A stretch of DNA of 64,000 nucleotides from Moraxellaceae bacterium. GTDB lineage: Bacteria; Pseudomonadota; Gammaproteobacteria; Pseudomonadales; Moraxellaceae. The stretch lies in NCBI GenBank assembly GCA_020697295.1, contig JAJFBF010000016.1, positions 1 through 64,000 of the forward strand, in the 5' to 3' direction. Shown in pieces: positions 10,507 to 21,193 of this stretch; positions within the stretch are counted from its first letter, which is position 1, and every line of letters starts with the position of its first letter. The translations under genes and the position numbers were made by a program. Below the pieces are notes generated by a model. The model had not been told where the DNA came from and did not search any database. It worked only from the letters and a program-made list of their open reading frames with translations.

Positions 10507-11298
10507 TCAGATCTTGTCCAGCGCCGGCATGGCCACGGTGTTGAAGCCGCCGTCGACGTAGAGGATCTCGCCCGAGATGCCGGATGCCAGGTCGGAGCAG
10601 AGGAAGGCGGCGGCATTGCCGACCTCGTCGATGGTGACATTGCGGCGCAGCGGCGTCGCCGATTCGTTGTAGCTCAGCATCTTGCGGAAGTCCTTGATGC
10701 CGCTGGCCGCCAGGGTCCGGATGGGGCCGGCGGAAATCGCGTTCACGCGGATGCCGATGGGGCCGAGGCTGGCGGACAGGTAGCGCACATTGGCTTCCAG
10801 GGAGGCCTTGGCGAGGCCCATCACGTTGTAGTTCGGCACCACCCGCTCGGAGCCCTGGTAGGTGAGGGTGAGCAGCGAGCCGTTGCGGCCCTCCATCAGC
10901 TTCTTGCCGGCCTTGGCGAGGGCGCTGAAGCTGTAGGAGCTGATCTCGTGGGCAATGCGGAAGCCCTCGCGCGTGGTGACATCCACGTAGTTGCCTTCAA
11001 GTTCGTGGCCGGGCGCGAAGCCTACGGAATGCACGATGACGTCGAGGCCATCCCAGGTCTTGCCAAGCTCGGTGAAGACGGCCTCGATCTCGGTGTCGCT
11101 GGCGACATCGCAGGGGAAGGTGAGGGTCGAGTCGAGGTTGCCGGCGAATTCTTCCACGCGCCCGCGCAGCTTCTCGTTCTGGTAGGTGAAAGCCAGCTCG
11201 GCGCCTTCGCGGCGCATGGCCTGCGCGATGCCGTAGGCGATCGAGAGCTTGCTCGCGACGCCGACGATCAGTACGCGCTTGCCGGTCATGAATCCCAT
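10507..11298 (-). CDS. fabI: Enoyl-[acyl-carrier-protein] reductase (NADH) FabI
   Basis: FabI catalyses the last reduction in each cycle of fatty acid elongation and is the triclosan/isoniazid-class target in many bacteria. The 263 residues show the divergent SDR fold: the cofactor segment [17 protein letters not shown] and the active-site residues Tyr147, Tyr157 and Lys164 (YNVMGLAK), one more than E. coli numbering. The ATG at 11298 follows AGGAGA; the longer frame upstream is not conserved. A TATACT -10-like hexamer lies at 11331-11336 on the minus strand. The yej operon ends 85 bases upstream in the same direction with no clear terminator, so read-through into fabI is possible. Confidence 0.96.
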   Translation of the reverse strand: MGFMTGKRVLIVGVASKLSIAYGIAQAMRREGAELAFTYQNEKLRGRVEEFAGNLDSTLTFPCDVASDTEIEAVFTELGKTWDGLDVIVHSVGFAPGHELEGNYVDVTTREGFRIAHEISSYSFSALAKAGKKLMEGRNGSLLTLTYQGSERVVPNYNVMGLAKASLEANVRYLSASLGPIGIRVNAISAGPIRTLAASGIKDFRKMLSYNESATPLRRNVTIDEVGNAAAFLCSDLASGISGEILYVDGGFNTVAMPALDKI

Positions 11299-11382
11299 CT
11301 GTGTTGTCTCCTGTAGCGGCCGAGGTGGCCAGTATACGTATCCGCAACCGGCAACTGGCCGGCGCGATTGCAACGGTTTATG

Positions 11383-12978
11383 TCACCGGTCGAGCCCGGC
11401 CGCCTCCAGCAGGCGGCGCGTGTATTCCGTTTCCGGCGCACTGAAGAGCCGGGCATTGTCCTGGCATTCCACCATCCGGCCCTGCTGCAGTACCAGTACG
11501 CGGTGGCAGAAGGCGCGCACGACCGCGAGGTCGTGGCTGATGAACAGGCAGGCAAAGCCGTAGCGCGCCTGCAGCTCCTTCAGCAGGTCGATGATCTGCC
11601 GCTGCACGGTGCGGTCGAGGGCCGAGGTCGGCTCGTCAAGGATGATGAGGCGGGGCTTCAGCACCAGTGCGCGCGCGATGGCGATGCGTTGGCGCTGGCC
11701 GCCGGAGAACTCATGCGGATAGCGGTGGCGGGTGTCGGGGTCGAGGCCGACGGCGCGGAGCGCCTCCACTACCGCCACGTCGCGTTCCGCGGCTGCCATG
11801 CCCTGTACCGTCAGGCCCTCGCCGACGATCTCGCCCACGGTCATGCGCGGGCTCAGGCTGCCGTAGGGATCCTGGAAGACGATCTGCATGTCCCGGCGCA
11901 GCGGCCGCAGCTCGCGCTGCCCCAGGGTCAGCAGCTCCCGGCCGAGGAAGCAGGCCCGGCCTTCCGCCGGCAGCAGGCGCAGGATGGCGAAGGCCAGCGT
12001 GGACTTGCCCGAGCCGGACTCGCCCACTATGCCCAGGCTCTCGCCGGCGGCGAGGGTCAGCGAGACCTTGTCGACGGCATGGATGAAATCCAGCGGCTTG
12101 CCGAAGAAGGATTTGCGCAGCGGGAACTTCACCTCCAGCGCCTCGACGCTGAGCAGGGTATCGCGCTCGCCCGCAGGCAGTGGCACTGGAGCGCCCGCGG
12201 GCACGGCCGCCAGCAGGTGGCGGGTGTACTCATGCTGAGGATCGGCGAAAAGGGCGGAGGTGGCGGCGCTTTCGACGGTTTCGCCGCCCTGCATCACCAC
12301 CACCTTTTGCGCATAGCGACGGACCAGGGTGAGGTCGTGCGAGATCAGCAGCACCGCCAGGCCGAGCTTTTCCTGCAGGGATTGCAGCAGGCCCAGGATT
12401 TGCGCCTGCAAGGTCACGTCGAGCGCGGTGGTGGGCTCGTCGGCGATCAGCAGCACCGGATCGTTGGCCAAGGCCATGGCGATCATGACGCGCTGGCGCT
12501 GGCCGCCAGAAAGTTCGTGCGGATAGGCGCCCAGGCGCTTTTCCGGCTCACGGATGCCGACCAGGGCAAGCAGCTCCAGGGTGCGTGCCCGCGCGGCGGC
12601 GCGGCTGAGCCCCTGGTGGGTGAACAGCACCTCGCTGATCTGCTTTTCAATATTGTGCAGCGGGTTCAGCGAGGTCATCGGCTCCTGGAAGATCATGCCG
12701 ACCTTGTGGCCGCGGATCTGCCGCAAGCGGTCCTCGCCGGCCGCCATCAGCTCCTCGCCGCAGAAGCGGATGCTGCCGGCCAGGCGCGCATGCGCGGGCA
12801 GGAGCTTGAGTACCGAGAGGGCGGTGAGGGACTTGCCCGAGCCGGACTCGCCCACCAGCGCAAGCATTTCGCCGCGGCCGATGCTGAGGCTGGCGGCGCG
12901 GACCGGCGTGGCGTCGCCGCCGGCCTGGGGAAAGCGGATACAGAGGCCATCGATGGCGAGGACGGGCGCTTCGGTCAT
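11383..12978 (-). CDS. yejF: Peptide ABC transporter, duplicated ATP-binding subunit (YejF type)
   Basis: The 531 residues contain two complete ABC ATPase domains in one chain, as in YejF, which powers import of oligopeptides and microcin C-type compounds. Each half has a Walker A GESGSGKS and a signature (LSGGQRQR in the first, FSGGQRQR in the second) followed by a Walker B with ADEPTTALD or LDEPTSALD. The second half ends with the oligopeptide-transporter C-terminal extension. The start overlaps the end of yejE by 4 bases, so the two are translationally coupled. It is the last gene of the yejABEF operon. Confidence 0.93.
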   Translation of the reverse strand: MTEAPVLAIDGLCIRFPQAGGDATPVRAASLSIGRGEMLALVGESGSGKSLTALSVLKLLPAHARLAGSIRFCGEELMAAGEDRLRQIRGHKVGMIFQEPMTSLNPLHNIEKQISEVLFTHQGLSRAAARARTLELLALVGIREPEKRLGAYPHELSGGQRQRVMIAMALANDPVLLIADEPTTALDVTLQAQILGLLQSLQEKLGLAVLLISHDLTLVRRYAQKVVVMQGGETVESAATSALFADPQHEYTRHLLAAVPAGAPVPLPAGERDTLLSVEALEVKFPLRKSFFGKPLDFIHAVDKVSLTLAAGESLGIVGESGSGKSTLAFAILRLLPAEGRACFLGRELLTLGQRELRPLRRDMQIVFQDPYGSLSPRMTVGEIVGEGLTVQGMAAAERDVAVVEALRAVGLDPDTRHRYPHEFSGGQRQRIAIARALVLKPRLIILDEPTSALDRTVQRQIIDLLKELQARYGFACLFISHDLAVVRAFCHRVLVLQQGRMVECQDNARLFSAPETEYTRRLLEAAGLDR

Positions 12979-13997
12979 GACAGGGGGGTCTTGCGCGGGT
13001 CGAAGGCGTCACGCGCCGCTTCGCCGATAAAGACGAGCAGGGTCAGCATGACGGACAAGGTGACGAAGGCGGAGATGCCGAGCCAGGGCGAGTTGAGGTT
13101 GTTCTTGCCCTGCGCCACCAGCTCGCCCAGCGAAGGCGAGCCGGGCGGCAGGCCGAAGCCGAGGAAGTCCAGCGATGTCAGGGTGCCGATGGCGCCGGTG
13201 AAGATGAAGGGCAGGTAGGTGAGGGTGGACACCATGGCGTTGGGCAGGATGTGCCGGGACATGATCTGCCCGTCGGAGACGCCGAGCGCCCGCGCCGCGC
13301 GCACATATTCCAGGTTGCGGCCGCGCAGGAATTCGGCGCGCACGAGGCCGGTCAGGGTTGTCCAGCTGAACAGCAGCATGAGCCCGAGCAGCCACCAGAA
13401 GTTGGGCTCCACGAGGCTGGCCAGGATGATGAGCATGAACAGCTCCGGCAGCCCCGACCAGATCTCGATAAAGCGTTGCCCGTAGAGGTCGACACGGCCG
13501 CCGTAGTATCCCTGCACGGCGCCTGCGGCAATGCCCACCACCGAACTGAATACGGTCAGCACCAGCGCGAACAGGATGGAGATGCGGAAGCCGTAGATCA
13601 GGCGCGCCACCACGTCGCGGCCCTGGTCGTCGGTGCCCAGCCAGTTCTCTGGGGAGGGCGGGGCGGGGGTGGGCACCGTCAGGTTGTAGTTGATGGTCTG
13701 GTAGTTGAAGCGTACCGGCGGCCACAGCAGCCAGCCGTCCTTCTCGATGAGCGAACGTACATAGGGGTCGCGGTAGTCGGCGGTCGTTTCGAACTCGCCG
13801 CCAAAGCGCTTTTCCGGATAGTCCTTGAACACGGGCACATAGAGCGAGCCCTGGTGCATGACCAGCACCGGCTTGTCGTTGGCGAGCAGTTCCGCAAACA
13901 GGCTGAGGCCGAACAGGCCGAGGAAGATCCACAGGGCCCAGTAGCCGCGGCGGTGCGACTTGAAGCTGCGCCAGCGGCGCTGGTTGAGCGGGCTCAT
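12975..13997 (-). CDS. yejE: Peptide ABC transporter permease (YejE type)
   Basis: The 340-residue inner-membrane protein has an N-terminal membrane segment ([17 protein letters not shown]), a periplasmic stretch of about 100 residues, and a BPD_transp_1 core with the EAA-type loop around [18 protein letters not shown]. It pairs with YejB to form the channel. It overlaps yejF and yejB by 4 bases each. Confidence 0.93.
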   Translation of the reverse strand: MSPLNQRRWRSFKSHRRGYWALWIFLGLFGLSLFAELLANDKPVLVMHQGSLYVPVFKDYPEKRFGGEFETTADYRDPYVRSLIEKDGWLLWPPVRFNYQTINYNLTVPTPAPPSPENWLGTDDQGRDVVARLIYGFRISILFALVLTVFSSVVGIAAGAVQGYYGGRVDLYGQRFIEIWSGLPELFMLIILASLVEPNFWWLLGLMLLFSWTTLTGLVRAEFLRGRNLEYVRAARALGVSDGQIMSRHILPNAMVSTLTYLPFIFTGAIGTLTSLDFLGFGLPPGSPSLGELVAQGKNNLNSPWLGISAFVTLSVMLTLLVFIGEAARDAFDPRKTPLS

Positions 13998-15085
13998 GCC
14001 GTGCCCCCGCGGCTTTCGAAGTCGATGCGCGGGTCCACCATCATGTAGACGATGTCACTGAGCAGCTTCAGCACCATGCCGACCAGGGTAAAGATGAAGA
14101 GGGTGCCGAAGATCACCGGGTAGTCCCGGCTCAGCACCGACTCGAAACCGAGCAGGCCGAGGCCGTCGAGGTTGAAGATAACTTCGATCAGCAGCGAGCC
14201 GGTGAGGAAGACGCCGACCAGGGTCGCCGGAATGCCGGCGATGATGATGAGCATGGCGTTGCGGAAGACGTGCCCGTACAGCACCTGGTTCTCGGAAAGG
14301 CCCTTGGCGCGTGCGGTCAACACGTACTGCTTGTTGATCTCGTCGAGGAAGGAGTTCTTGGTGAGCATGGTGAGCGTGGCGAAACCGCCGATGCTCATGC
14401 AGATCGTGGGCAGCACCATGTGGTGCGCATAATCAAGGATCTTGCCGCCCAGGCTCAGGCTGTCGAAGTTTTCCGAGACCAGCCCCTGCATGGGAAAGAA
14501 TTGCCAGTAGCTGCCGCCGGCAAACAGCACGATGAGCAGGATGGCGAAGAGGAAGCCCGGAATGGCGTAGCCGGCGATGATTACGCTGCTGCTCCAGACA
14601 TCGAAGCGGCTGCCGTCGCGCAGGGCCTTGCGGATGCCGAGCGGGATCGAGATGAAGTAGATGATCAGCGTGCTCCAGAGGCCAAGCGACACCGACACCG
14701 GCATTTTCTCGGCAATGAGGCCCAGCACCGACTTGTCGCGATAGAAGCTCTGGCCAAAGTCGAAGCGGGCATAGCTCGCCAGCATCAGCCAGAGCCGTTC
14801 CGGCGCCGACTTGTCAAAGCCGTACTGGCGCTTGATTTCCTCGATCTGCTCCGGCGCCAGGCCCTGCGCGCCCCGGTACTTGCTGTTGGTGCCGGGGCTG
14901 CCGGCCTCGCCGCCGGTGCCGCCGCCCATGCGCGCGGCCGAGGAGTTGTCGAGCCCCTGCAGGCGCGCCACGGCCTGGTCGACAGGACCGCCGGGGGCGG
15001 CCTGCACGATCACGAAGTTGATAAGCAGGATGCCGAGCAGGGTCGGGATGATGAGCAATAGCCGGCGCAGGATGTAAGCGAGCAT
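13994..15085 (-). CDS. yejB: Peptide ABC transporter permease (YejB type)
   Basis: The 363-residue permease begins with the conserved [19 protein letters not shown] membrane segment of DppB/OppB-like proteins. A periplasmic insertion of about 75 residues, rich in Gly and Ser, follows, and then the BPD_transp_1 domain with the coupling loop near [13 protein letters not shown]. It lies 15 bases after yejA and overlaps yejE by 4 bases. Confidence 0.93.
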   Translation of the reverse strand: MLAYILRRLLLIIPTLLGILLINFVIVQAAPGGPVDQAVARLQGLDNSSAARMGGGTGGEAGSPGTNSKYRGAQGLAPEQIEEIKRQYGFDKSAPERLWLMLASYARFDFGQSFYRDKSVLGLIAEKMPVSVSLGLWSTLIIYFISIPLGIRKALRDGSRFDVWSSSVIIAGYAIPGFLFAILLIVLFAGGSYWQFFPMQGLVSENFDSLSLGGKILDYAHHMVLPTICMSIGGFATLTMLTKNSFLDEINKQYVLTARAKGLSENQVLYGHVFRNAMLIIIAGIPATLVGVFLTGSLLIEVIFNLDGLGLLGFESVLSRDYPVIFGTLFIFTLVGMVLKLLSDIVYMMVDPRIDFESRGGTA

Positions 15086-15100
15086 GGGGCGGGATGTTCC

Positions 15101-16927
15101 TTACGGCGTGCCCTTGTTTTGCAGGACGCGGATTTTCGCCTGCCGCTGGGGATTGATCCACCACGTGTCAACGCCCGTGCCGTACTTGGGCTTCACGCGC
15201 GGGCGTTCGAAGAAATCCCAGTAGGCGAGGCGGTCGCTGCCGATATGGTATTGCGGGATCAGGTAATGGCCGGCAAGCAGCACGCGGTCGAGGGCGCGCG
15301 TGCGCCACACCAGCTGCTCGCGCGTGGGCGCGGAAATGATCTGCTCGATGAGTGCGTCCACCACCGGGTGCTTGATGCCGATGAGGTTGCGGCTGCCGGG
15401 CTGGTCGGCAAAGGCCGAGCCCCAGAAGCCGCGCTGCTCGTTGCCCGGCGACAGCGACTGCGGCATGCGCTCGATCAGCATGTCGAAGTCAAAGCTGCGC
15501 TGGCGTTCGATGTACTGGGTCACGTCCACGGTGCGGATCTTCAGGTCGATACCCAGACGCAGCAGGTTCTGGCGGAAGGGCATGATCACGCGTTCCATTT
15601 CCGGCTGCACATTGAGCAGCTCGATGGTGAAGACGCGGCCGCCCTTGTCGGTCAGCTTGCCGTTGCGGATCTGCCAGCCTGCCGCGGCCAGCAGCTGCTG
15701 CGCCTTCATCAGGTGGGCGCGGATGTTGCCGCTGCCATCGGTGCGCGGCGGCTTCGGCGCCGGGCCGAACACACTGGCGGGCAACTGCTTGCGGAAAGGC
15801 TCGAGGATGGCCAGTTCCTCCTTGCCCGGGGCGCCGTGCGCGGCCAGTTCGGAATTGGCGAAAAAGCTGTCGGTGCGCGTGTAGGCATTGTGGAACATGG
15901 TCTTGTTGGCCCACTCGAAATCGTAGGCATAGCCCAGCGCCTCGCGCACGCGCACGTCTTGGAACTGGGGACGGCGCAGGTTGTAGATGAAGCCCTGCAT
16001 GCCGGCCGGGTTCTCGTTGGCCAGCTCCACCTTTTTCACGTGCCCGGCCTTTACGGCGGGAAAGTCATAATCCACGGCCCAGGTCTTGGCCTTGTTCTCG
16101 GCCCGGAAGTCGAACTGGCCGGCCTTGAAGCCCTCCAGCGATACCGTCCGGTCGCGGTAATAGACAAAGGTCATGCGGTCGAAGTTGTGGCGGCCGCGGT
16201 TCACCGGGAGGCTGGCGCCCCAGTAGGCCGAGTTGCGGCGGTAGCTGATGCTGCGGCCGTTGTCGATGCGGTCGATGACATAGGGGCCGCTGCCCACCGG
16301 GGTCTCGAGGCTGGTGGCGTTGAAGGTGCGCTTCTCCCAGAAGTGCTTCGGCAGGATCTGCAGTTGTCCCACGATCATCTGTAATTCGGGATTGTTGCCG
16401 TCGCGGAAAGTGAACTTCACGCGCCGGTTGTCGAGGGCTTCCACCTTGGCGATGTCGCCGTAGTAGGCCTTGTATTGCGGGTCGCCATCCTTGCGGATGA
16501 TGTCGAAGGTAAACACCACGTCTTGCGCCGTCACCGGCTTCCCGTCCGAGAAGCGCGCCGCCGGGTTGAGGTGGAAGGTGATCCAGGACTTGTCGGCGGG
16601 GTCGCGCTCGATCTTCTCGGCGAGCAGGCCGTAGGCGCTGAAGGCTTCGTCATCGGACTTGGCCATCAGGGTATCGTAGATATTGTCGATGCCGGCTGCC
16701 GCCACTCCCTTGTTGATGAAGGGGTTAAGGCTGTTGAAGGTGCCGGGGGCCTCCAGCCGGACCTCGCCACCCTTGGGCGCGGCCGGGTTCACGTAGGCGA
16801 AAGCCTGGAAGCCGGCGGGGTATTTGGGCTCGCCGTGCAGGGCGATGCCATGGCGGGTGACGGTGGCGGCATGGCCGTTGAGGATGACAAGACCGAACAG
16901 GAGCGTGCCCAGGGAACGAAGCGACAT
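15101..16927 (-). CDS. yejA: Extracellular solute-binding protein of the YejABEF importer
   Basis: This 608-residue periplasmic binding protein of the SBP_bac_5 family (cluster C) captures peptides for YejBEF. A signal peptide covers about the first 20 residues (cleavage near NGHA/AT). The mature part opens with HGIALHGEPKYPAGF and has the family segment GGEVRLEAPGTFNSLNPF. It is the first gene of the four-gene operon; its promoter was not resolved in the 123 bases before mltD's end. Exact substrate is unknown: homologues take up microcin C and antimicrobial or signalling peptides. Confidence 0.93.
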   Translation of the reverse strand: MSLRSLGTLLFGLVILNGHAATVTRHGIALHGEPKYPAGFQAFAYVNPAAPKGGEVRLEAPGTFNSLNPFINKGVAAAGIDNIYDTLMAKSDDEAFSAYGLLAEKIERDPADKSWITFHLNPAARFSDGKPVTAQDVVFTFDIIRKDGDPQYKAYYGDIAKVEALDNRRVKFTFRDGNNPELQMIVGQLQILPKHFWEKRTFNATSLETPVGSGPYVIDRIDNGRSISYRRNSAYWGASLPVNRGRHNFDRMTFVYYRDRTVSLEGFKAGQFDFRAENKAKTWAVDYDFPAVKAGHVKKVELANENPAGMQGFIYNLRRPQFQDVRVREALGYAYDFEWANKTMFHNAYTRTDSFFANSELAAHGAPGKEELAILEPFRKQLPASVFGPAPKPPRTDGSGNIRAHLMKAQQLLAAAGWQIRNGKLTDKGGRVFTIELLNVQPEMERVIMPFRQNLLRLGIDLKIRTVDVTQYIERQRSFDFDMLIERMPQSLSPGNEQRGFWGSAFADQPGSRNLIGIKHPVVDALIEQIISAPTREQLVWRTRALDRVLLAGHYLIPQYHIGSDRLAYWDFFERPRVKPKYGTGVDTWWINPQRQAKIRVLQNKGTP

Positions 16928-17050
16928 GAAGGAGTCCTTGTCAGGGGAAGACGGAATCGGGAACCCGTTCTTTTACCACATCCGGTGGCGGCAATTAAGG
17001 CGACAGTGGCACGCCGGCGGGAAGGCTAAAGCAGAAGGTCCCCAGTCCCG

Positions 17051-18949
17051 CTAGTTACGCTTGCGGCGCGGGGTGACGTAGATGACCAGGCCCTTGCCGG
17101 GGATCAGCGTGCTGCTCTTGCGGTTCCAGCGCTTGAGGTCGCTGACGGGGACCTTGTAGCGGCGGCTGATGGACGAGAGTGTGTCTCCCTTGCGGACGGT
17201 GTGGGTGATCTTGCGCTGGCCTTTCTTCCCCTTGGCGGCCGCGACCGAGCGACTGCTCGACTTGACCTGCTTCACGGTCAGCATCTGGCCGGCGCGCAGC
17301 TTGGCACGGGTGCTGATGCGATTGAGGCGGGCCAGCGTCTTGACGCTGGTCCCGTGGCGGCGGGCGACGCTGGCCAGGGTGTCACCGCGGCGGACCTTGT
17401 AGATCTTGCTGCGCACGATCTGGCGCGGCGCCAGGGCGCTGCGGTCCAGCTTCATTTCCTGGCGCAGCTTGACGTATTCGGGGCTCAGGTTGCCGCGGGC
17501 GATGGTCAGGGTGCGGCCCAGGGCCAGACGGTCGGAGGTGAGGCCGTTGAGCTCGCGCAGGGCGGCCGGGGTGAGATCGAACTTGCGGGCGACCCCGAAC
17601 AGCGTGTCGCCCTTTTTCACTTTGTAGCTTTGGGCCACCACGGTTTCGGGCACCGGCAGCGCCGCGATGTCTGCCTCGTAGTCCAGGGGCAGGGCCGCAG
17701 GCACCAGCAGGCGGTGAGGACCTTCGGGGTCGGTGGACTGGCGCTTGAAGCCCGGGTTGAGCTGGTAGAACTCCTTGAGCGAGACGCCGGCAATGCTGGC
17801 CGCCTGTGGCATGTCGACCTGGCTGCGCACGTCGATGATGCGGAAGTAGGGCTGGTTCAGTACCGGACGCAGGGTGGCCCCGTAGGCTTCGGGTGTCTTC
17901 ACGATCTGCGCGATGGCGAGAAAGCGCGGCACATAATCGCGGGTTTCGGCAGGCAGGCGCAGCGACCAGAAGTCCGTGGGCAGGCCGGCGGCGCGGTTGC
18001 GGTCGATGGCGCGCTGCACGGCGCCGGGGCCGGCGTTGTAGGACGCCAGCACGAGTTGCCAGTCGCCAAACTTTCGGTAGAGCAGGCTCAGGAAATCATA
18101 GGCGGCGCGCGTGGACTCGATGACGTCGCGGCGACCGTCGAACCAGGCATTCTGCTTCACGCCCATGAAGGTGGCGGTGCCCGGGATGAACTGCCACATG
18201 CCGGCGGCATTGGCATGGGAATAGGCGAAAGGATCGTAGGCGCTCTCGATCACCGGCAGCAGGGCGAGCTCGGTGGGCAGGTTGCGCTTTTCCGCTTCGC
18301 TGATCGTGTAATAAAGGTAGCGCGTGGCACGGCGCGACATGCGGTCCAGGTAGTCATTATTGCGCAGGTACCAGCTGCGCTGGATCTCTATACGCTCATG
18401 GTCGTGGCTGGTGTCCATGCCCGCGCCCTTGCGCAGGCGGTCCCAGAGGTTGCCGAGGGCCGCGAGCTCCTCGTCGCTGTACTGGCCGGCCGGCGTGCTG
18501 CTGTCGTCGAGGTCGGATTCCTCCACGTTGGGGAGGAGCACGATGTCATCATCCGGCGCGGTATCGTCATCAACGACAGCCTGGTCAGCGGTTTCTTCAT
18601 CCTCCTCTGCAGGAGTGGCGGTATCGCCATCGGCAAGGTTCTCGCTGAGCTCATCCGCGTTTGCTTCCGGGTCGGCGCCGGACAGGTCCAGGGCGGAATT
18701 GCCGGGTGCATCGGGGAACTGGTCCAGATTGGCGGGGATGGGGGCACTGGCCGAGGTCCCGGCGGCCTCCATGACGCCGATTGGCTGCGATGCCGGTGCG
18801 GCGGCCGCGGGCGCAGGCGCGGGCTCGGCTTTGCTGCTGAACCAGCCGGCCTGGGCGGGGGTGGTGATTGCCAGGCAGAGCGCGAGGGCAACGGGGCGAA
18901 GGCTGAGGCCGCGCGGGGATTGGCTGGCGACAAGGAAGCCAAAGGGCAT
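17051..18949 (-). CDS. mltD: Membrane-bound lytic murein transglycosylase D with three LysM repeats
   Basis: MltD cleaves the MurNAc-GlcNAc bond of peptidoglycan, forming 1,6-anhydro ends. The 632 residues have a signal peptide (cleavage near PAQA/GW), an acidic low-complexity linker (about 85-160), an SLT domain with catalytic Glu235 (LPVIESAYDP) plus the AAGMWQF and SYNAGPG motifs, and three C-terminal LysM repeats, each opening with a KKGDTL, RRGDTL or RKGDTL motif. No classic lipobox is visible, unlike E. coli MltD. The Shine-Dalgarno at this start is weak, so a slightly later start is possible. gloB lies upstream in the same direction. Confidence 0.93.
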   Translation of the reverse strand: MPFGFLVASQSPRGLSLRPVALALCLAITTPAQAGWFSSKAEPAPAPAAAAPASQPIGVMEAAGTSASAPIPANLDQFPDAPGNSALDLSGADPEANADELSENLADGDTATPAEEDEETADQAVVDDDTAPDDDIVLLPNVEESDLDDSSTPAGQYSDEELAALGNLWDRLRKGAGMDTSHDHERIEIQRSWYLRNNDYLDRMSRRATRYLYYTISEAEKRNLPTELALLPVIESAYDPFAYSHANAAGMWQFIPGTATFMGVKQNAWFDGRRDVIESTRAAYDFLSLLYRKFGDWQLVLASYNAGPGAVQRAIDRNRAAGLPTDFWSLRLPAETRDYVPRFLAIAQIVKTPEAYGATLRPVLNQPYFRIIDVRSQVDMPQAASIAGVSLKEFYQLNPGFKRQSTDPEGPHRLLVPAALPLDYEADIAALPVPETVVAQSYKVKKGDTLFGVARKFDLTPAALRELNGLTSDRLALGRTLTIARGNLSPEYVKLRQEMKLDRSALAPRQIVRSKIYKVRRGDTLASVARRHGTSVKTLARLNRISTRAKLRAGQMLTVKQVKSSSRSVAAAKGKKGQRKITHTVRKGDTLSSISRRYKVPVSDLKRWNRKSSTLIPGKGLVIYVTPRRKRN

Positions 18950-19092
18950 GCGTACTACTCGCGTATAGGCCGAAAGACCGGGGGATTCTAGGGAGCGGTC
19001 CTATGGCTGAGCAAGTAAAAGTCCCGGGGATTGGAGGGGATTTGGTAACCAAATCGCATTAATCAGGCGCATATCCACGAAATTGTGAAGCG

Positions 19093-19860
19093 CTAGAAGT
19101 GGTCCTTCCAGGCCCGCAAGGCGGCCAGCACCTCGGCGCCGGGCATGAGCGGCCGGCCGGCCTCCCGGCTGGCGGCGGCCATGACGGCGGGCTCATCGCA
19201 GCGCAGGAAGGGATTGTAGCGGCGCTCCTCCGCCAGCCGCACCGGCAGGGTAGGCAAGCCTTGCTCGCGCAGCGCCTGTGCTTCCCGCTCGCGGGTCGCC
19301 CGGTCGGGGTTGGCCGGCTCCACCGCCGCGGCAAAGCGCAGGTTGGCCAGGGTGTACTCATGGGTGCAGCAGACGCGCGTGGCGTCAGGCAGGGCGGCAA
19401 GGGCCTGCAGCGACTGGTGGAGCTGGGCGGGCGTCCCCTCGAAGAGGCGGCCGCAGCCGGCGCTGAAGAGGGTATCGCCGCAGAACAGCAGGTCGTGGGC
19501 GGGCAGGTGGTAGGCGATGTGGCCAAGAGTGTGCCCGGGCACGGCCAGGACCCGGGCCGTCCCGAAGGGCGCCAGCGCCAGTGTTTCACCGCCGCGCAGC
19601 ACATCGTCCAGGCCGTCGATGGCCTCGTCGGGGCCGAACACCCGCGGCCGGTGGCGGGCCTTGAGGGCGGCCAGGCCGGCGGTATGGTCGGCGTGGTGGT
19701 GGGTAATGAGGAGGGTGGTGAGCCGGAGGTCGTGTGCGGCCAGCCAGTTCTCCACCACACTGGCGTCGCCCGGGTCGACCACCAGGGCCTGCCCTTCATG
19801 GGCCACGGCCCACACATAATTGTCGAGGAAGGCGGGGAGGGCGACGATGTGCAGCGACAT
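19093..19860 (-). CDS. gloB: Hydroxyacylglutathione hydrolase (glyoxalase II)
   Basis: GloB hydrolyses S-lactoylglutathione to D-lactate and glutathione in methylglyoxal detoxification. The 255 residues show the metallo-beta-lactamase motif THHHADHT at 53-60 (ligands H54, H56, D58, H59), the CGDTLFSAGCGR segment and the CTHEYTLANLRFA substrate region. I prefer the ATG at 19860 (MSLHIVALPAF); an in-frame TTG at 19878 is the alternative. It is divergent from the methyltransferase gene, with about 80 bases between them. Confidence 0.95.
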   Translation of the reverse strand: MSLHIVALPAFLDNYVWAVAHEGQALVVDPGDASVVENWLAAHDLRLTTLLITHHHADHTAGLAALKARHRPRVFGPDEAIDGLDDVLRGGETLALAPFGTARVLAVPGHTLGHIAYHLPAHDLLFCGDTLFSAGCGRLFEGTPAQLHQSLQALAALPDATRVCCTHEYTLANLRFAAAVEPANPDRATREREAQALREQGLPTLPVRLAEERRYNPFLRCDEPAVMAAASREAGRPLMPGAEVLAALRAWKDHF

Positions 19861-19943
19861 GATGGCATTCCGGGTCAAAAACAGGCTTCAATATCAGGGA
19901 CGAGTCTAGCGCAGGCCATCTCCCTGCGCGTCATCCGGTGATC

Positions 19944-20741
19944 ATGATGCAACTGCCGCGACTGTTCCGCGCTCCCCGGCCCGAGGATTTGCAGCCTGAC
20001 CTGCGCGCCTGGTTTGCCAGCGACCTCGGGCGTTACCTGCGTGCCGAGGAGGCCCGCCTGCTCGATCGCCTCCTGCCGGACCTGTTTGGCTACCATGCCC
20101 TGCAGATTGGCCAGATGGCGGGCGATAACCTCATGGCCGGCTGCCGGATCCGGCACTGCGTCGTCCTGGATGTCGAGCGTCCCGACGTGCCCGGACTTTC
20201 GCCCCTGCGCGCCGACCCCGCGCAACTGCCTTTCGCCAAGGACAGCCTCGACCTCGTCTTTGTCCATCACGGCCTGGATGCCGCGCCCAGCCCCCACGCG
20301 CTGCTGCGCGAAGCGGCGCGGGTGCTGATTCCCGAGGGTCACCTCGTTGTCGTGGGCTTCAATCCCTGGAGCCTGTGGGGCTTGTGGCGGCTGTTCCGCC
20401 TGCCCTGGGCCGATCTGCCGTGGTTGCGCCGGCCGTTGGGGCCGCAGCGCCTGGCTGACTGGCTGACCTTGCTGGATTTCGAAGTCGTGGGCCTGGAAGG
20501 TGTATGCTTCGTGCCGCCGCTGACGCATGCCGGAGTCCGGCGCCGTTTTGCCTGGCTGGAGGCGCTGGGTCGCCGCTACTGGGGCCAGGCGGGCGCCTCC
20601 TATGTCCTGCTCGCGCGCAAGCGCGTCTCTTGTCTTACGCCCGTCGAGATGCGACGCCGCAGCCTGTACCCGGCCCCCGCGCCGGTCCTGCTGACCGAGG
20701 CTCGCGTCCGGCGCTGGATGATGGAATCTGATGAAGAATGA
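19944..20741 (+). CDS. SAM-dependent methyltransferase (YafS type)
   Basis: The 265-residue class I methyltransferase-like protein has motif-I-equivalent residues [16 protein letters not shown] (degenerate), an acidic end of strand 2 ([13 protein letters not shown]), and motif IV-like [14 protein letters not shown]. Substrate is unknown. The start is either of two adjacent ATGs (19944, 19947); an in-frame GTG at 19938 is less likely. The gloB/methyltransferase/rnhA order is conserved in gammaproteobacteria, where this gene is called yafS. Its stop overlaps the rnhA start by 4 bases (ATGA), indicating coupling. Confidence 0.85.
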   Translation: MMQLPRLFRAPRPEDLQPDLRAWFASDLGRYLRAEEARLLDRLLPDLFGYHALQIGQMAGDNLMAGCRIRHCVVLDVERPDVPGLSPLRADPAQLPFAKDSLDLVFVHHGLDAAPSPHALLREAARVLIPEGHLVVVGFNPWSLWGLWRLFRLPWADLPWLRRPLGPQRLADWLTLLDFEVVGLEGVCFVPPLTHAGVRRRFAWLEALGRRYWGQAGASYVLLARKRVSCLTPVEMRRRSLYPAPAPVLLTEARVRRWMMESDEE

Positions 20742-21193
20742 GCGAAGTCGATATCTACTGTGACGGCGCCTGCCGTGGCAATCCCGGCCCCGGGGGCTGG
20801 GGTGCGCTGCTGCGCAGCGGCGACCATGAAAAACGCCTGTATGGCGGCGAGGCGCTCACCACCAACAACCGCATGGAACTGACCGGCGCCATCGAGGGGC
20901 TGGCGGCGCTGCGCAAGGATTGCAAGGTGACGGTCTGGACCGACTCCCAGTACGTGAAGAAGGGCATGACTGAATGGCTGCCTGGCTGGAAGGCCAAGGG
21001 CTGGAAGAATTCCGCCCGGCAGCCGGTGAAAAACGTCGACCTCTGGCAGCGGCTGGAGGCCGAGACGCTGCGCCATGTCGTCGAATGGCGCTGGGTGAAG
21101 GGGCATGCCGGCCACGAAGGCAACGAGATCGCCGACCAGCTCGCCAACCAGGCGATTGACGAAATGCTGGGCAAGACACGAGAAAATGCCTGA
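20738..21193 (+). CDS. rnhA: Ribonuclease HI
   Basis: RNase HI cuts the RNA strand of RNA-DNA hybrids. The 151 residues carry the D-E-D-D catalytic set at Asp9 ([11 protein letters not shown]), Glu47 (NNRMEL), Asp69 (WTDSQYV) and Asp133 (EIADQLAN), plus His123 in [11 protein letters not shown], matching the E. coli enzyme shifted by one. It overlaps the preceding methyltransferase gene by 4 bases and dnaQ by one base. Confidence 0.97.
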   Translation: MSEVDIYCDGACRGNPGPGGWGALLRSGDHEKRLYGGEALTTNNRMELTGAIEGLAALRKDCKVTVWTDSQYVKKGMTEWLPGWKAKGWKNSARQPVKNVDLWQRLEAETLRHVVEWRWVKGHAGHEGNEIADQLANQAIDEMLGKTRENA

